This document shows, one piece after another, positions 10,834 to 22,500 of a stretch of 64,000 bases of DNA. The first letter of the stretch is position 1; every line of letters begins with the position of its first letter. Source of the DNA: Limonium bicolor (lineage: Eukaryota > Streptophyta > Magnoliopsida > Caryophyllales > Plumbaginaceae); contig CM041780.1 of the NCBI GenBank assembly GCA_023374045.1, positions 95,141,005 to 95,205,004 on the forward strand, written 5' to 3'. Under the pieces are notes generated by a model that saw nothing but the letters and a program-made list of their open reading frames with translations, did not search any database and was not told the origin of the DNA. The translations under genes and the position numbers were made by a program.

Positions 10834-12902
10834 ATGGTCAAAACCCGTTCTGCAGGAGAACCGAAGTTCGAACTCAATCTTGAGATCGAGAGATTCGCAA
10901 GACAGCTTCGAAGAGACTTGAACCTGGATCCACCAGTTGAGGAGAAGGTGCTCGAACCACCTGTTGGTGAAGAGGTTCCGGAAGTTCAACCGCTAGTGAA
11001 TATGGCGAACAACGAGAGGCAGATGAGGGACTACACCCGTCCAAGTGTTGAAGGGTTGGTGTCGCCAATTGTGATTCCAGCATTGCCAGCAGGAGTGCAG
11101 TGGCAGTTCAAGACTCACTATGTGACCATGGTGATGAACACGCCTCAGTTCAGCGGGACGGTTACTGAAGATCCGAATGTCCATCTCACTACATTCCTGA
11201 GATTGGTAGGAGCGTGTTCGACACCAGCTTCGCAGGAGGTGGCCCGGCTCACTCTGTTTCCATTCTCTCTGAGGGATAGAGCCGCTGAGTGGTTGAACTC
11301 GTTGACGCCTGACAGTATGACCAGTTGGACCGAGCTGGCTAATGCATTCTTGGAAAAGTACTTCCCACCCTCTCGGATGCTGACCATGAGAGGAGAGATT
11401 ACAAACTTCAAACAGTTTGCTGGTGAGTCCTTGTCTGAAGCTTGGGAGCGTTTTAAGGGAATAGTGAGGAAGGTACCACATCACGGTCTAGGTGAAGAGG
11501 TTATACTGCAGTCCTTTTACAAGGATTTGGATCCGTCTAGCCGGTTGTTGGTTGATACTTGTGCTGGAGGAAGTTTGATGGAGCTGCCTATTACACGAAT
11601 TAAGGAGTTGTTAGATACTATCACCACAGCGGCGAATCAGTGGGGAGGTACAAGAGCAGGAGAAGCTGCACCGAAGAAACCAGCTGGGGTTTATGAAGTA
11701 GATTCAAACACTTTCTTGGCTGCCAAGAGAGAGGCAATGTCGAAGCAGTTTGAGCGTATGTGTGCAGTTATGAATCCACAGTCCAGTGCAGCAGCTCCTG
11801 AGGTTTATCCACCGTGCGAGTACTGTGGTAGAGCTTCTAACATGTGTGCCAGTGTTCTCCACCACAAGAAGAGGCAGCGAACTATGTTGGTAACAGGCCG
11901 GGTAATTACTTTGGGAATCAAGGAAATGGGTTATCAAGCTCAGCAGCAAAACCGTTACCAAGCTGGGGGTAACAACAATTATAATCAGAGGCCCAGCAGC
12001 AGTACAATCCTTCCTATCAGAAGCAGCCACTGCAGAGTCAGCAAGCACAGAATTCAGGTGCTGGAGCGTCTTCTAGTATGGATGAAGTTCTGGCCAGGAT
12101 GAATGATTTCATCTCGGTTAGCGCGAAGAAGTTCAATGAGCTGGAAGTTTTCAATCAGGAGCAAAGAACTTTCAACGCTGATCAAAGGACATTCAATAGA
12201 AACATCGAGACTCAGCTGTCTCAGATATCTCAGCAGCTAGCTCACCGTCCTTCGGGTTCCTTGCCTAGTCAGTCAGAGCAGAATCCGAGAGAGCATGCCA
12301 AAGCTGTTTTTGTTGTGGAAGACGATGCTCCACTTGTTGCTGTCATTCAGCCTGTTCGAGAAGAGGTTGAGGACTCTAGTAAAGCTTTTAAAACACCCAA
12401 GGAGAAGGAGTCTCCTGAAACTCGACCTTCTTACTCTTCTGTCTCTAATAGTAAATTTGAAGAACCTATTCCTTTTCCTGACAGGTTAAAGAAAAGGGAC
12501 CTCGATGAACAGCTTGGAAAATTTCTTAACATTTTTAAGAAATCAACTAAGGATATGCCTTTTTCTGAAGTGCTTAAGTTTATGCCAAATTATGCTAAGC
12601 TAGTAGATGATATCTTGGCTAAAAAATCTTCTTTACAGGAAAAGGAAACGGTGAAGAAGGTAACTACTAGGAACGGTAAAGGTAAAACTAATGAGCTTGA
12701 GGTTGTGAATATAGAGGAACCGGTGCTAGAGAATGAGCGTAATTGCAAAACCACCCAATCTCCTCCACCTACACCACCTGCAGTCGACGTTTCTCCAGTT
12801 CCCTTCCCAAGCAGAACCAAGCGTTTCAAGGAGGATAGTGAGTTTGATAAGTTTCTTACTTTACTTCGTAACTATCTGTTGATATTCCTTTTGTTGAATT
12901 AG
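10834..12902 (+). pseudogene. Gag of element A (Athila type), frameshifted
   Basis: The first frame (422 codons from ATG 10,834) has an acidic N-terminus and then a retrotransposon Gag core (…LFPFSLRDRAAEWLNSL…W..L..AFLEKYFP…) at residues ~100-280. A CEYCG zinc-knuckle start follows near 11,815. After that the frame slips several times (near 11,869, 11,930 and 12,000). It resumes at 12,078-12,902 with the Q/N-rich C-terminal half, including the repeated heptad-like FNAEQRTFN-type text and the RLKKRDLDEQLGKFL…F block that precedes protease in Athila. Another one-base loss near 12,870 separates it from protease. Gag would form the virus-like particle; most disablements are single-base. Confidence 0.85.
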
Positions 12903-12910
12903 TTGCGAAG

Positions 12911-13507
12911 GTGCCTAACTATGCCAAGTATTTAAGGAAGCTTTTATCTAACAAAGAAAAGTTAGTTGAGACAGGGACTATTCAACTTATAGGAACTTGT
13001 TCAGCGATCATACAAAAGCGTCAACCAGAAAAGTGCAAAGATCCTGGAAGTTTCACAATTCCTTGCAGAGTAGGAGACATTGATTTTGACCACTGTCTTG
13101 CTGATTTGGGAGCATCAATCAGTCTCATGCCATACACTATTTTTGAAAAGCTTGGGATTGGGGACTTACAGCCTACACGAATGACGCTTCAGCTAGCAGA
13201 TCGCTCAATGGTTTATCCTTGTGGAATCGCTAAGGATGTGATGGTTAAGGTGGAGCACCTGTACTTCCCTTGCGATTTTGTTGTACTCGACATGGCGGCA
13301 GATCCAACAGTTCCTCTCATCCTTGGAAGACCCTTCCTAGCAACAGCCGATGCTCGAATCGAAGTTGCTCACGGTACGATCACTTTGAATGCAGAAGGTG
13401 AGGAACTACTGTTTTATGCTGGTAGATCTTCAAAACAAGTTTTGGAAGCATCTCGAACTTCTTGTCGCTGGGACCCTAAGACAGCCCAATCATCTGAAGC
13501 CTCTTGA
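12911..13507 (+). CDS. Aspartic protease of element A (Athila type)
   Basis: This 198-codon frame continues the Gag-Pro polyprotein; the first ATG is not a true start. The active-site motif is LADLGASISLMP (D-L-G-A-S, the Athila variant of DTG/DSG). The partner motif PLILGRPFLAT lies about 90 residues later. The family cleaves Gag-Pol. The reading frame then runs into non-pol sequence and stops just before the stem-loop block, where RT should start, so the deletion junction is within about 50 bp of 13,460-13,520. Confidence 0.9.
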   Translation: MPNYAKYLRKLLSNKEKLVETGTIQLIGTCSAIIQKRQPEKCKDPGSFTIPCRVGDIDFDHCLADLGASISLMPYTIFEKLGIGDLQPTRMTLQLADRSMVYPCGIAKDVMVKVEHLYFPCDFVVLDMAADPTVPLILGRPFLATADARIEVAHGTITLNAEGEELLFYAGRSSKQVLEASRTSCRWDPKTAQSSEAS

Positions 13508-13519
13508 GAGAATGAGGCA

Positions 13520-13570
13520 CGGTCTAGCCAAAGACCGAAAAGACGGGCGGCTGGCTGGGAGACAACCCAG
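13520..13570 (+). other. Conserved post-pol stem-loop block (element A copy)
   Basis: cggtctagccaaagaccg (6-bp stem), then gacgggcggct and gggagacaaccca. It lies right after the protease stop, so the internal deletion kept this block. Confidence 0.7.
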
Positions 13571-13759
13571 TTTTGTGAGTTTTATTATTTTCATTTTTGT
13601 TTTTCCTCTTAAGTTTTAATTGTTTTTGATTCTTTATTTTTGGGGCTAACATGCGTGTTAGACATGTTTTGTTTAGTTTTCCATGGTTTTAAAGGTGAAT
13701 TCAGGAGTTTGGAGGTGCATCTATCATCTATGTGAGTTTCTGACCACTTTTAAGGGCTG

Positions 13760-14003
13760 TCCGGGTTTGGAGCAGGGTTTGGAACCCGGACCTATAGCTG
13801 GGCGAAGCTTCTGGCTTGATTTGGAGGTGGTCCGGGTTTGAGGACAGGTTTGAAACCCGGACCTCATGCGCGGCTCCGCTACTGTCTACATTTTCAGGTC
13901 GTCCGGGTTTGAAGATGGGTTTGAAACCCGGACCACACAGGCGCGTAACTCCCTAGCGTGATTTTGCTGTCATCCGGGTTTGGGTTCCAGTTTGAAACCC
14001 GGA
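13760..14003 (+). repeat. Four internal 31-bp palindromes spaced exactly 71 bp (element A)
   Basis: Units at 13,760-13,790, 13,831-13,861, 13,902-13,932 and 13,973-14,003 have arms tccgggttt / aaacccgga, as in the LTR. The spacers vary, but some keep a gaagctt/actgg core. Confidence 0.9.
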
Positions 14004-15279
14004 CCCAACTTCCCGCATCACCTAAAGAGAGGGCCCGCGAGTTTGCAATCCCTAACTCTACCCCTCCTTCAACCTCACGCCGCTCCAAACCCCGACCTCG
14101 CCTGTGTTGTTTTTCGCCATTGCTCCAGACCCAAGGAAACTCTGTCGAATTTTCTGCAGAATTCAGCACCCCGCTGTTTAACATAAGTGTGAGGACGTTG
14201 TCCTCACCATACTCCAGGGGCGTGATTTTCTAACTTCTTCTATTTTTTCAAACGTTGTTTTTCTGCGAATATTTTGTTTTCCTTTCGTCTTACTTATTTT
14301 CATGAAGCAATGAGGGCATTGCTAAGTTTAAGTGTGAGGAAGGGGAATTACACATGCTCATATTCATGCTCAGTTACATTCGAATGTGCTAATTTTGACC
14401 AATTTCCTTTTGAGACTATCATTCTATTTTCACAATGTTTTTGTTGGCCCTCACAAAAATTTTTGGTTACATAACATACCTGAGTCTTATTCAGTGGTTG
14501 GATAAGTTGGTTTGGAACACCGCACAAGTAGCACTTTCTTGTGAGATCGAAGCTGGAAAATGTTGTGGGAATTCTGGTTGCACTGCTTGTATGTACAGTT
14601 TTGATTAATGCTTGTCTGTTTCTTCTCTAAAAGTTAAGCCTATTAGTATAACTATTTGTCTTTGGTTTCACTTGGGGACTTTGGGAATGATTATTGAATG
14701 AAAGGAAGGAAGGACAAGGCAAGGTACTCCTCTAATCGAACTTTTAACCCAGAAAACAGGCCTCGCCCATTTGGTAATTAAGTCCTCGGGGTGCCTCATC
14801 ACCCATCTACCTAAGGTCATCTGATCTGGGATAGAAGACCCAACACCGCTACATGAATGGAGAGAAAAGTCTGAGGGATATAAAGGGAAAGTTAATGCTT
14901 GTTTAGAAGTTGAAGAAATTTGTTAATTTCAAATGCAAAGTGCAAAGTCTTTCTTGATTATGAGTACGTGGTGATGAAAGGTAATATGGAAAAGATATTA
15001 CTTCTCACCCCTTGTCGTCCATGGATTGTGGAAAGTTAATTGGAAAGTAGTCCCTAAGTGAAATTGGAGTCAGTGGTTTTACTATGTGCCTTAAGCTCTT
15101 GCAAAATACTTCTCAATTCACTGTTTATGAAAACCTGCAAGTGTGAATCATTGTTCTCTATGACTGCTTTTCATTATTAGATCTCCTTGTGCACAGTTCT
15201 AAACTGACGGCTCCCTTCTGTAAGACTTTAGTATGTTTCTATTTGCTTGAGGGCAAGCAAAGATTAAGTGTGAGGAAGT
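14004..15279 (+). mobile_element. 3' interior of element A with hairpin plus purine-tract modules
   Basis: No gene. Purine tracts of the form agtgtgagga occur near 14,184, at 14,331-14,345 and at 15,268-15,279. The second is preceded by hairpin agcaatgagggcattgct (14,306-14,323) and the third by gcttgagggcaagc (15,245-15,258). The last tract abuts the 3' LTR and is the polypurine tract. Confidence 0.7.
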
Positions 15280-16697
15280 TGATAAGTCAGGAATTTGTCT
15301 AAGTTTACTAGACTAATTCATGCTTAATTTCTACATTATGACATTAACTTTCCTCTTTAATGCTTTAATTACTCTTCATTGTTATATTTGTCTCCAGTGA
15401 TCGATTTCATATGTTTTCAGGACAAAATACTCAACAAAGTGCTTAAATGAAGATTTTAGAGGTTAGAGCAACATGGGAAGTCAAACCAGAGTCAAATACA
15501 GATTTTCATTCACCTTCTGCCTCTTTTCAGACTTGTTCCGGGTTTGCATATTGGTTTGCAACCCGGACCACAAGACCGGAGAAGCTACTGCCTTAAATTT
15601 CATATGTTCCGGGTTGCATATGGGTTTGCAACCCGGACCAATACAGACGGAGAAGCTACTGCCTTAAATTTCATGTGCCGGGTTTGCATATGGGTTTGAA
15701 ACCCGGAACAATACAGACGGAGCGCGGAGTTTCTGTTTCGAGATTGACGGAATTAATTATATCTTTTAACATTTGTGGCGGTCGTTTATTTTAGAGATAG
15801 ATTAGAAGATAGAGACCGGTTATTATAAAAGGAGGAGCTTGGCCAACCTGAATCGACATCTTGAGCGCACAGAATAATCACGATACAGAGAGAATTAGTT
15901 GGAGAGCTTGGAGTCTGGTTTGGAGTTTGGAGCTTGGAGCAGAGCACAGAAAGGAGTTCACCACGGAGACTGAACAGAGTTTCTTCTTGTTCTCTATTAT
16001 TGCTAAGCTTATTGTAAACATGTCAATGGCTGAGTAGTTCCCTTAGATTTCGGTTTGCTATGTATCCCTAAATTGACTATTCCTGTTCCTTTGTGATTTA
16101 ATGCAATTTAATTGAGTAAAGTTATTTTCCTTGCTTAATTTCTTTAATCGTTATAATTTGGCCAATTATAAGGATTAGTATTTTGTTAGCTTATATGTGA
16201 CGACTGCGGCTTTCAATTGAATTCAGGGAAATAACCAGTTAGTTTAGAGACGGTAATTCCTCTAAATAGCTAATTGACTAATAAACATTGTTCTTAAGGC
16301 GGTTAGTAAACAGTGGGTTCGTAACGAGAGTTAGAATTCGGTCTTTATTAACTAGTATTTGCTAAGCGGGAGACCGGAGGTAAATTATCTTAGTTCTAGG
16401 GTTTTACTCAGAATTATCTTTTAAATCACTTAGGGATAGGAATCACGGATTTAGGGTGCAGTAGTAAACCGGGATCTTCTTCTCCAAATCAGTTCACAAC
16501 ATTTATTTTCCTGCTTGTTATTGTTTTGCATGCCGTTTACAGTCTTAATTGTCATCAAATCAAACCCCAATTTCCTGTTTTATTAATAAGATTTAAACTA
16601 GACACATCGCCTCCTCTGGTTCGATACTTAGGGATTACTCTCTATTAAAACTTGCTAGAATTGACCCGTACACTTGCCGTTAGGTTATACCCCAACA
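15280..16697 (+). repeat. 3' LTR of element A
   Basis: TGATAAG…CCCCAACA followed by TSD agaat. It is 10 bp shorter than the 5' LTR. Palindrome units sit at about 15,536-15,710, and two of them have lost bases. Confidence 0.95.
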
Positions 16698-16702
16698 AGA
16701 AT

Positions 16703-16969
16703 AAAAAACCTAATCGAACCAGGTTCTGCATTTTTGCAAATTTCAAATTCCTGTAAAATTGGGTAGATTAGGTAGCTGTTTGGTGGTTTATGATGTTAAT
16801 TTGATGTTGAGGTGTGAAACGTGAGGCTTTCTATGAAATTTGGGAGATTTCGGGTTGAATTTTTGTGAATTCGAACTGTCTGTTCGCAGCGCGATTTTTA
16901 GGGTTCCTGAGTGCGTCTGGGTCCGCATCTGACCCAGGACATCCGGACATAGATCCATACATTTATAAT
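16703..16969 (+). mobile_element. Element D interior, segment between insertions A and B
   Basis: 267 bp with no gene, flanked by the right TSD of A and the left TSD of B (ataat). It carries a palindromic gtctgggtccg…gacccaggac motif and an atccggacat half-site near 16,915-16,955. Confidence 0.75.
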
Positions 16970-18501
16970 TGATAAGTGTCTAAATGAGCATGTTTTATGG
17001 GTGTATTTCATATATTATATCAGACTTTTCTGCTCATTTCTCACTTATCGTATGTTTTTCCTCTAGTTTATATTTTATTGATTATCTCACAAATTTATTG
17101 GTTAAACATGAGGAAAACCAAGCTAGGAGAAAAGTGCATGAAGAGACGAACGCATAGACGCAAACGGCTCGAAAAACGGAGTCCAAACGAAGAATCTAGA
17201 GCCGGTCAAAATTCGCAGTCAAATACACACGTCCGTGTGTTGTCCGTGTGTTGTCCTTGACTTGTCCGCATAACAAGGTGGATAGGGGTAGGACACAACA
17301 CACGTCCGTGTGTTGTCCGTGTGCTGTCCTTGACTTGTCCGCATAACAAAGGGTGGACAGGGGTAGGACACAAACGTGTCCGCCCAACTTTACCCGGACG
17401 TGGCTTGTGTCCGCCCAACTTTTCCCGGACAAGAGCAATGAGTCCACCTAGAAATGGCTGGACACAAACGTGGACATGAGCTGTCCGACTTGAAATGGCT
17501 GGACACATACGTGGCACGAGGCGGACGCGTGTAAATGCACCAGATCTGGAAATTAACACTAGTTTTCTTCTTCGCCGACGGTCTTACCCAAGTTGCTTCT
17601 GCGGCGCCTACAGACATGTCGAACTGCTTCTTCAACAATATCAGGCGCCTGCCGACAGTTACTCACGCGTTCTGCCGCCCCCAATCCATTACTGAAATTG
17701 CTCACGCGGTGTTCCCTCTGTCTTCTTTCTCTTCCTTTCTTCTATAAAACCCACGCTGCTTCTGCTCAAATAAATCATCCCTTCCTGAATCCAAATTAGA
17801 CTTAGACCACCGTTTCAGACCACAGTATCACCGTTCACCACATTTCCACACCTACGATCCATTCCATCCTCTTATCCTCCACTTCTCCATTTTAGTTTTA
17901 TTCTTCATTCCACCATACACAGCAGAAGCACAATAAGAAGAAGAGAAGGAAAGGGAGCTGGAGCAGAAGCGAATCGCAGTCCAGTCTCCGCCGCCAGTCT
18001 CCAAATTAATGGCTATCTCTGCTTTCTTTTTATTACTGTTAATGTCTGAGTGATTTTACTCGTATCCTAGGATGGGGTTTGACCCCAATAATTCAGACTT
18101 ATTATTAATACCAAGTTTGATTATAAATATTTGTTTTGTCTCTCTAAATTATTAAATGCTTAAGAACTGATCATTTTTATGCATTTACGGTTTCTCTTAT
18201 TTCAATGATTTTGTAAATCTGAGAATACACCACAAAGAAAGACAAACGTTAGATATTATCTCCTTGATTAGCAGATAAAATCCATCGTTGTTATTTAAAG
18301 AATTCTTGCTTAATGCTAATTAATGATTTAGACTTCTTCTGATTGTAAAAAGTCTATTGAATTAATTAAGAGTTGTCCTTATCTATGATTTAGGAAGGCC
18401 ACAAGATAAATTCTTAAACAGACAAATAGAGCAAATTAGGATTATAATTAATGTCTGTACTTAAATAAATATTTATTTACCGTTTCACTTATTAAACTTG
18501 T
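16970..18501 (+). repeat. 5' LTR of element B, left part
   Basis: Matches 33,117 to about 34,645 of the 3' LTR closely. It is cut by element C right after cttgt; the remaining 518 bp are at 30,414-30,931. A tataaaa box is at 17,743-17,749. Confidence 0.93.
17217..17520 (+). repeat. GTCCG-rich tandem/palindromic array in LTR B
   Basis: A ~73-bp unit (acacgtccgtgtgttgtcc … ggggtaggacacaa) is present about twice. It is followed by repeated cccggacgtgg / tgtccgcccaactt and ggctggacacaaacgtgg segments. The matching array in the 3' LTR (33,372-33,665) has lost part of the second unit. It lies 220-520 bp upstream of the TATA box. Confidence 0.75.
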
Positions 18502-19012
18502 TGAAACAGTATACTTATCCTAATACGATCCAACTTGATCCAATGTAACAGTACATCCATCCTAGTATGACTTGATCTGATCTTCTATCCTACCTACCTT
18601 ACCTGGTTTCAACAACAAGTTTCACGAGAGTAAGAGAGAGAAGAGAGCTTCTATTGGAATCGAGTGTGAGTTTGATTGTCAAATGCTGCGTGTCTTATTC
18701 CATGGGGGTACACCCTTTTTATAGTTTTTTGGGCCTAGTCTTTTGGGTGCCAGCCTGTATTTTACATGTTTAAGTACAGTTTTGCCCTTTCCTAACATCT
18801 TTGACCGACCACAAGCGGTCGGTCGCACAACACTTTGCTTCGTCTAAGTCCCATTTTCATCCGGCTAGAGATGGCCGGATGCTCTATGTGTTTCTACTCC
18901 TCCATCCGGCTAAGGCGGCCGGATGTTCTATAAGCCTCTAATCTCATCCGGCCAGAGCAGCCGGATGTTCTTCGTGTCCTGCTTTGGCCTGGTACCATTT
19001 CTTCCCTTCTCA
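18502..19012 (-). repeat. 3' LTR of element C
   Basis: 511 bp, TG…CA on either strand. Inverted repeats at 18,803-18,967 (gaccgacc…ggtcggtc and three catccggc…gccggatg units spaced 42-45 bp) lie upstream of a minus-strand TATA (ctataaaaagg). Confidence 0.93.
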
Positions 19013-19553
19013 TCAGTCCCACAAGTTCTATTTTTCTGAATTTTGGTAAGAAAATAGAACTTCTGTGTTTTTGGCGAAAAAATTTTGCGACTGCCTGCGG
19101 CCGATTCTGAGGCTCTTTGGTCCATCTGAGCTTCGCCTTTTCCTTATCTCAGTCCCACAAGTTCTTTTTCTTCTTACTTGGAGAAAGGAACTTCTTGTTG
19201 GCCATGTGCGTGGCTCGTGGCTCGAATCTGGTTCGTTTTGCCTTTTTGAATTTTTCGCCGTTTGTCGGTGTAGAATACGCAGGGCCTTTCTTTCGACTAA
19301 ACATCGGAAGCGTCCTTAGGAAGCGTGCGGCCCTTTCTCTTCTTCTTCTGCAAAAAGGGCACTTTTTGTTCGCACATATATATAATTTATTTGAGCGGGA
19401 AAATTTTTCCTTAAAGCCCGGTTTTTTGAGTTCTTCTCTCTTTCTTCTATCGACCCTTTACTTCGACTGCTCTTCTTCTCTCGCTCCCCTGTCGTCGTGT
19501 GCTACCTCGTCTTTCGTTGCCATAATCCTTCGATTCTTTGCCTAACTTTGACA
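19013..19553. mobile_element. 3' noncoding end of element C
   Basis: No supported gene. On the minus strand the tract next to the LTR (acttgtgggactga) is the likely polypurine tract. On the plus strand this is the upstream region of the antisense ORF; a tatatataattta stretch near 19,377 could be its promoter. Confidence 0.5.
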
Positions 19554-22500
19554 ATGTCTTCTTCCTCCTCAAAACAGAGTAATCTTGCTGCTAAATTTCC
19601 GCCCGCCATTGAAGCGATCCAGGGCTCTCGGTCCTCTGACGCTTTCGCCCCTTGTACCAGAAGCCCACAAGGCCCTTCCGATCTGGGCGTCAACCCTCTC
19701 CTTCTTCTCTTAACTTCTCCTCCCCTCGATTGTCTTAGGGTGTCGAAGCTCCACTTGGCACACAGATCTTCCTGCCATCCTCTGACTCCCACCCTAACGA
19801 CGATTTTGGTCGTGGGTACGTAGTCTACGCCAACTTTTTTCACTCCGGCCTGACCATTCCCTTCCCCCGCACCCTTTTGTGCTAGGCTTCCTCCTTCGCC
19901 GCTGCTGCTGCTCTCTAGCCCATCTTCACCACCCGAAGCCATTTCGCATCTTCACGCCTTTGTTTCCCTTTGCGAGAAATCAAAGTTCGGCCGGAGGTAC
20001 CGACTTCGTCCGATTTTTCACAGTCAGGAAGGACCCTGATACCTAACCCTTATCGCGAAGACTGGATATTCCCTCTTTGACTACAAGAAGATCATGAGTG
20101 GGGGTCACGGTGGTTCGTCGTCGTTCCTCCGTCTGTCCCCGAGTCTTGGGTGTTCCGTACTCCACTGAGGTCGAAAAGGTCAGTTGATCAGCCCCCAACC
20201 CCTCCGGCTGAGGTGCCCGTTTCGAAGATTCTGAGGGCAGTAACAAGAAACTGCCAACTGTCGAGGCGTTCTTTACAAAAGAAAGCTTGTCTTCTGAAGA
20301 CGTATCACAGTGAGTGCCCCTAACCTTTAGTACAAATCCTGTTATTCCTATTGGTCTTCTTATTGTTTTGGATATGTCGTATGTAGATTTCTTCCAGAAG
20401 GGGGATAAGATCGGCCCCTTCCATAGCTGGAATTTCGTCACCTTTAAAAATGGGGACGAAATTATTAACTACTATGTTACGCTGGATGCGGCTACTGATG
20501 CGGTCGAGCACTTTTGGAGAGCGCTGCTCCGGCAAAGCGCTCCAGGCGAGAAGCTGGTGATGACCAGGTTGGCCATTTGAAAAAAAAAAGAAGAGGTTAG
20601 AGTCTCCTAATCGTGCTGGTGTCGGTCAGTCAGGTACATGGCATGTGAGCCCCAAGTCTGGGTGCCGTGTCTTCCTTCCCCCCCTCACCCCTGGTTCAGG
20701 TTTAGACCTTGGTTCTCGCCCGGGGGGGAGCCCGGTCATCCGACTCCTATTTGTGAGTTATTTCCTGATTTGACGGGTTACTTTTCCTCAGATCCTGCTC
20801 AGGAAAACACCCTGGAGGCCACAGACCTCTGCGTTGGTCCTTCGGCGGGAGAAGGTTTTGTTTGCTTTGCCGCCCTCTCCTGTCTTTTAAGTTTCCTTCT
20901 TTTTTTTTTGGTATTCTTTTTTCAGTTTCACTCTTCTGGCTCTAACTGTTTTATCATTGCGGCAGCCACTGCTCCTGCGAAGAGAAGATTAAAAAGAAAA
21001 CAACATCGAAGCCGAAGGCTGTAGAGCCACAAACCTCTGGTGATCCTGAAGCTTCAGGATCATTCTCTATTGACGTTGTTGCGGCGGCGTGGATGCGGCA
21101 AGGGATAGAGCAATGGAGTATCGGCAGGTGCCGGAGGACCCTGAGCGCCGAAGTAAGCAAAGAGAGGATTATGCGGCCTCCTCTTTGCCGGAGGGTCCTG
21201 AGTCCCAGGGTGAACAAGAGAAGGCTACATAGCTTCCCTCCTCCTCTTCCCCTCCTCCTCCTGCTCAGGAGTCCTACACCGGTCCTTCCCAAAGGAAGGG
21301 GTTTCTACCACTGCGGGCACCCTCTTCCTTTGATAATTTTGTGATGCCGCCAAGTATTCTTCTGTCTGGAAGGAGGCAATCAAGAGATCCGGCCATCCAG
21401 ACGGGATCTTTGCTCCTCCAGCAACCTTCACTGCCACCAAGAAGGCTGCGGATCGGAGATGGGGGGCGGATGCTATCATGCGGCATTCCCATCCCAGCAA
21501 ACGAAGTGTTTGACATGATGTGGGGGGAATCTTTCAGGTTAGGATGCATGTTACTCTCATGTCTCTTTTTTGTTTCATCTTGGCTTTCCCCTGACTTTGT
21601 GGCATTGCATTGCTGCTTTTCACTTTAGTGGATGTCCATGTCCCAAAGGCTGAGGGTCACTATTGACGTAACCTTCGATCCAAGGACTTGAGGCTCCGCT
21701 ATGAGGAAAGCCGTGCCAACAATGTTGAAGAGGAACTGAAGCTGTCCCGCTCTTCTCATGACGCCTATATTGACCAGGTTGAATATGAGATCGATTGTAA
21801 GGCAAAGGAGAGGACTGAGGCAATCAACAAGGACCTGCAGTTGTCCCGGCGAGAATGCGAACGCCAGCGTGACGAGTACGAGCTGCAGCTGAAGAAACTC
21901 CGAGAAGAGAACTTTTCTCTAAGGAGCCGGATCAAGGAGGCTGATAATACATTGATTGAGGTATGGAATCATCTCTCGTTTCCCCTTAAGGATAAGCTAA
22001 TTTGGCTCTTCTTTGACCTGGTCATTATGCTGGATCAGGTACGCTCCATGCATCGGAGCGAAGTGAACAATTTTCAGAGCGAGGTAAATAAACTTCAGGC
22101 TGAGAAGGCCTTTTTCTATCAGGAGGGGAACTCTTTTAAGCAGGAGGCTGAAGCGCTTGGGCTGGAGAAGCAAGCTCTTCAACGAGAGAATGAAGCTCTC
22201 GTGAAAGAAAAAGAGAAACTTATGCAAGAACTTGACTGTCTGCTGGAAGAAAAGGCCGCGCTGGAAGAGCAGTCAAGGTCTTCCTTTGATCAAGAGAAGC
22301 AGTCTCTGCTCCGGGATTATTCTCTTTTGGAAGAAGAGAAGAAAACCCTTGCTGCGGATAAAGCCGCCCTGATAGAAGAGAGGGCGAGGCTGGAGGAGAA
22401 AGTGAGAGAGCTGGAGGAAGCTAAGTCTCGCTCTCAAGCCGAGAGTACTGAGCCATTAGGTCATGGTAAACTATCAGGCCTTCAACGTTTTCCTCTTTTG

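Larger units (their letters stand above)
8671..16697 (+). mobile_element. Element A: complete non-autonomous Athila-like retrotransposon (gag-pro only)
   Basis: Two LTRs (1,428 and 1,418 bp), both TGATAAG…CCCCAACA, are flanked by a perfect 5-bp TSD agaat (8,666-8,670 and 16,698-16,702). The interior runs PBS, gag, protease, the post-pol stem-loop block, a palindrome array and a polypurine tract. RT, RNase H and integrase are entirely missing, so mobility would need enzymes from a relative. It is inserted in the 3' interior of element D. Confidence 0.95.

Noticed and set aside
13760..14003. Regularly spaced repeats resembling a CRISPR array
   Set aside because: Units are palindromes inside a plant LTR retrotransposon, spacers are partly related, and there are no cas genes.
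19117..19545. 142-codon plus-strand ORF in the 3' end of element C
   Set aside because: L/F/S-rich chance frame over T-rich DNA upstream of the antisense ORF.
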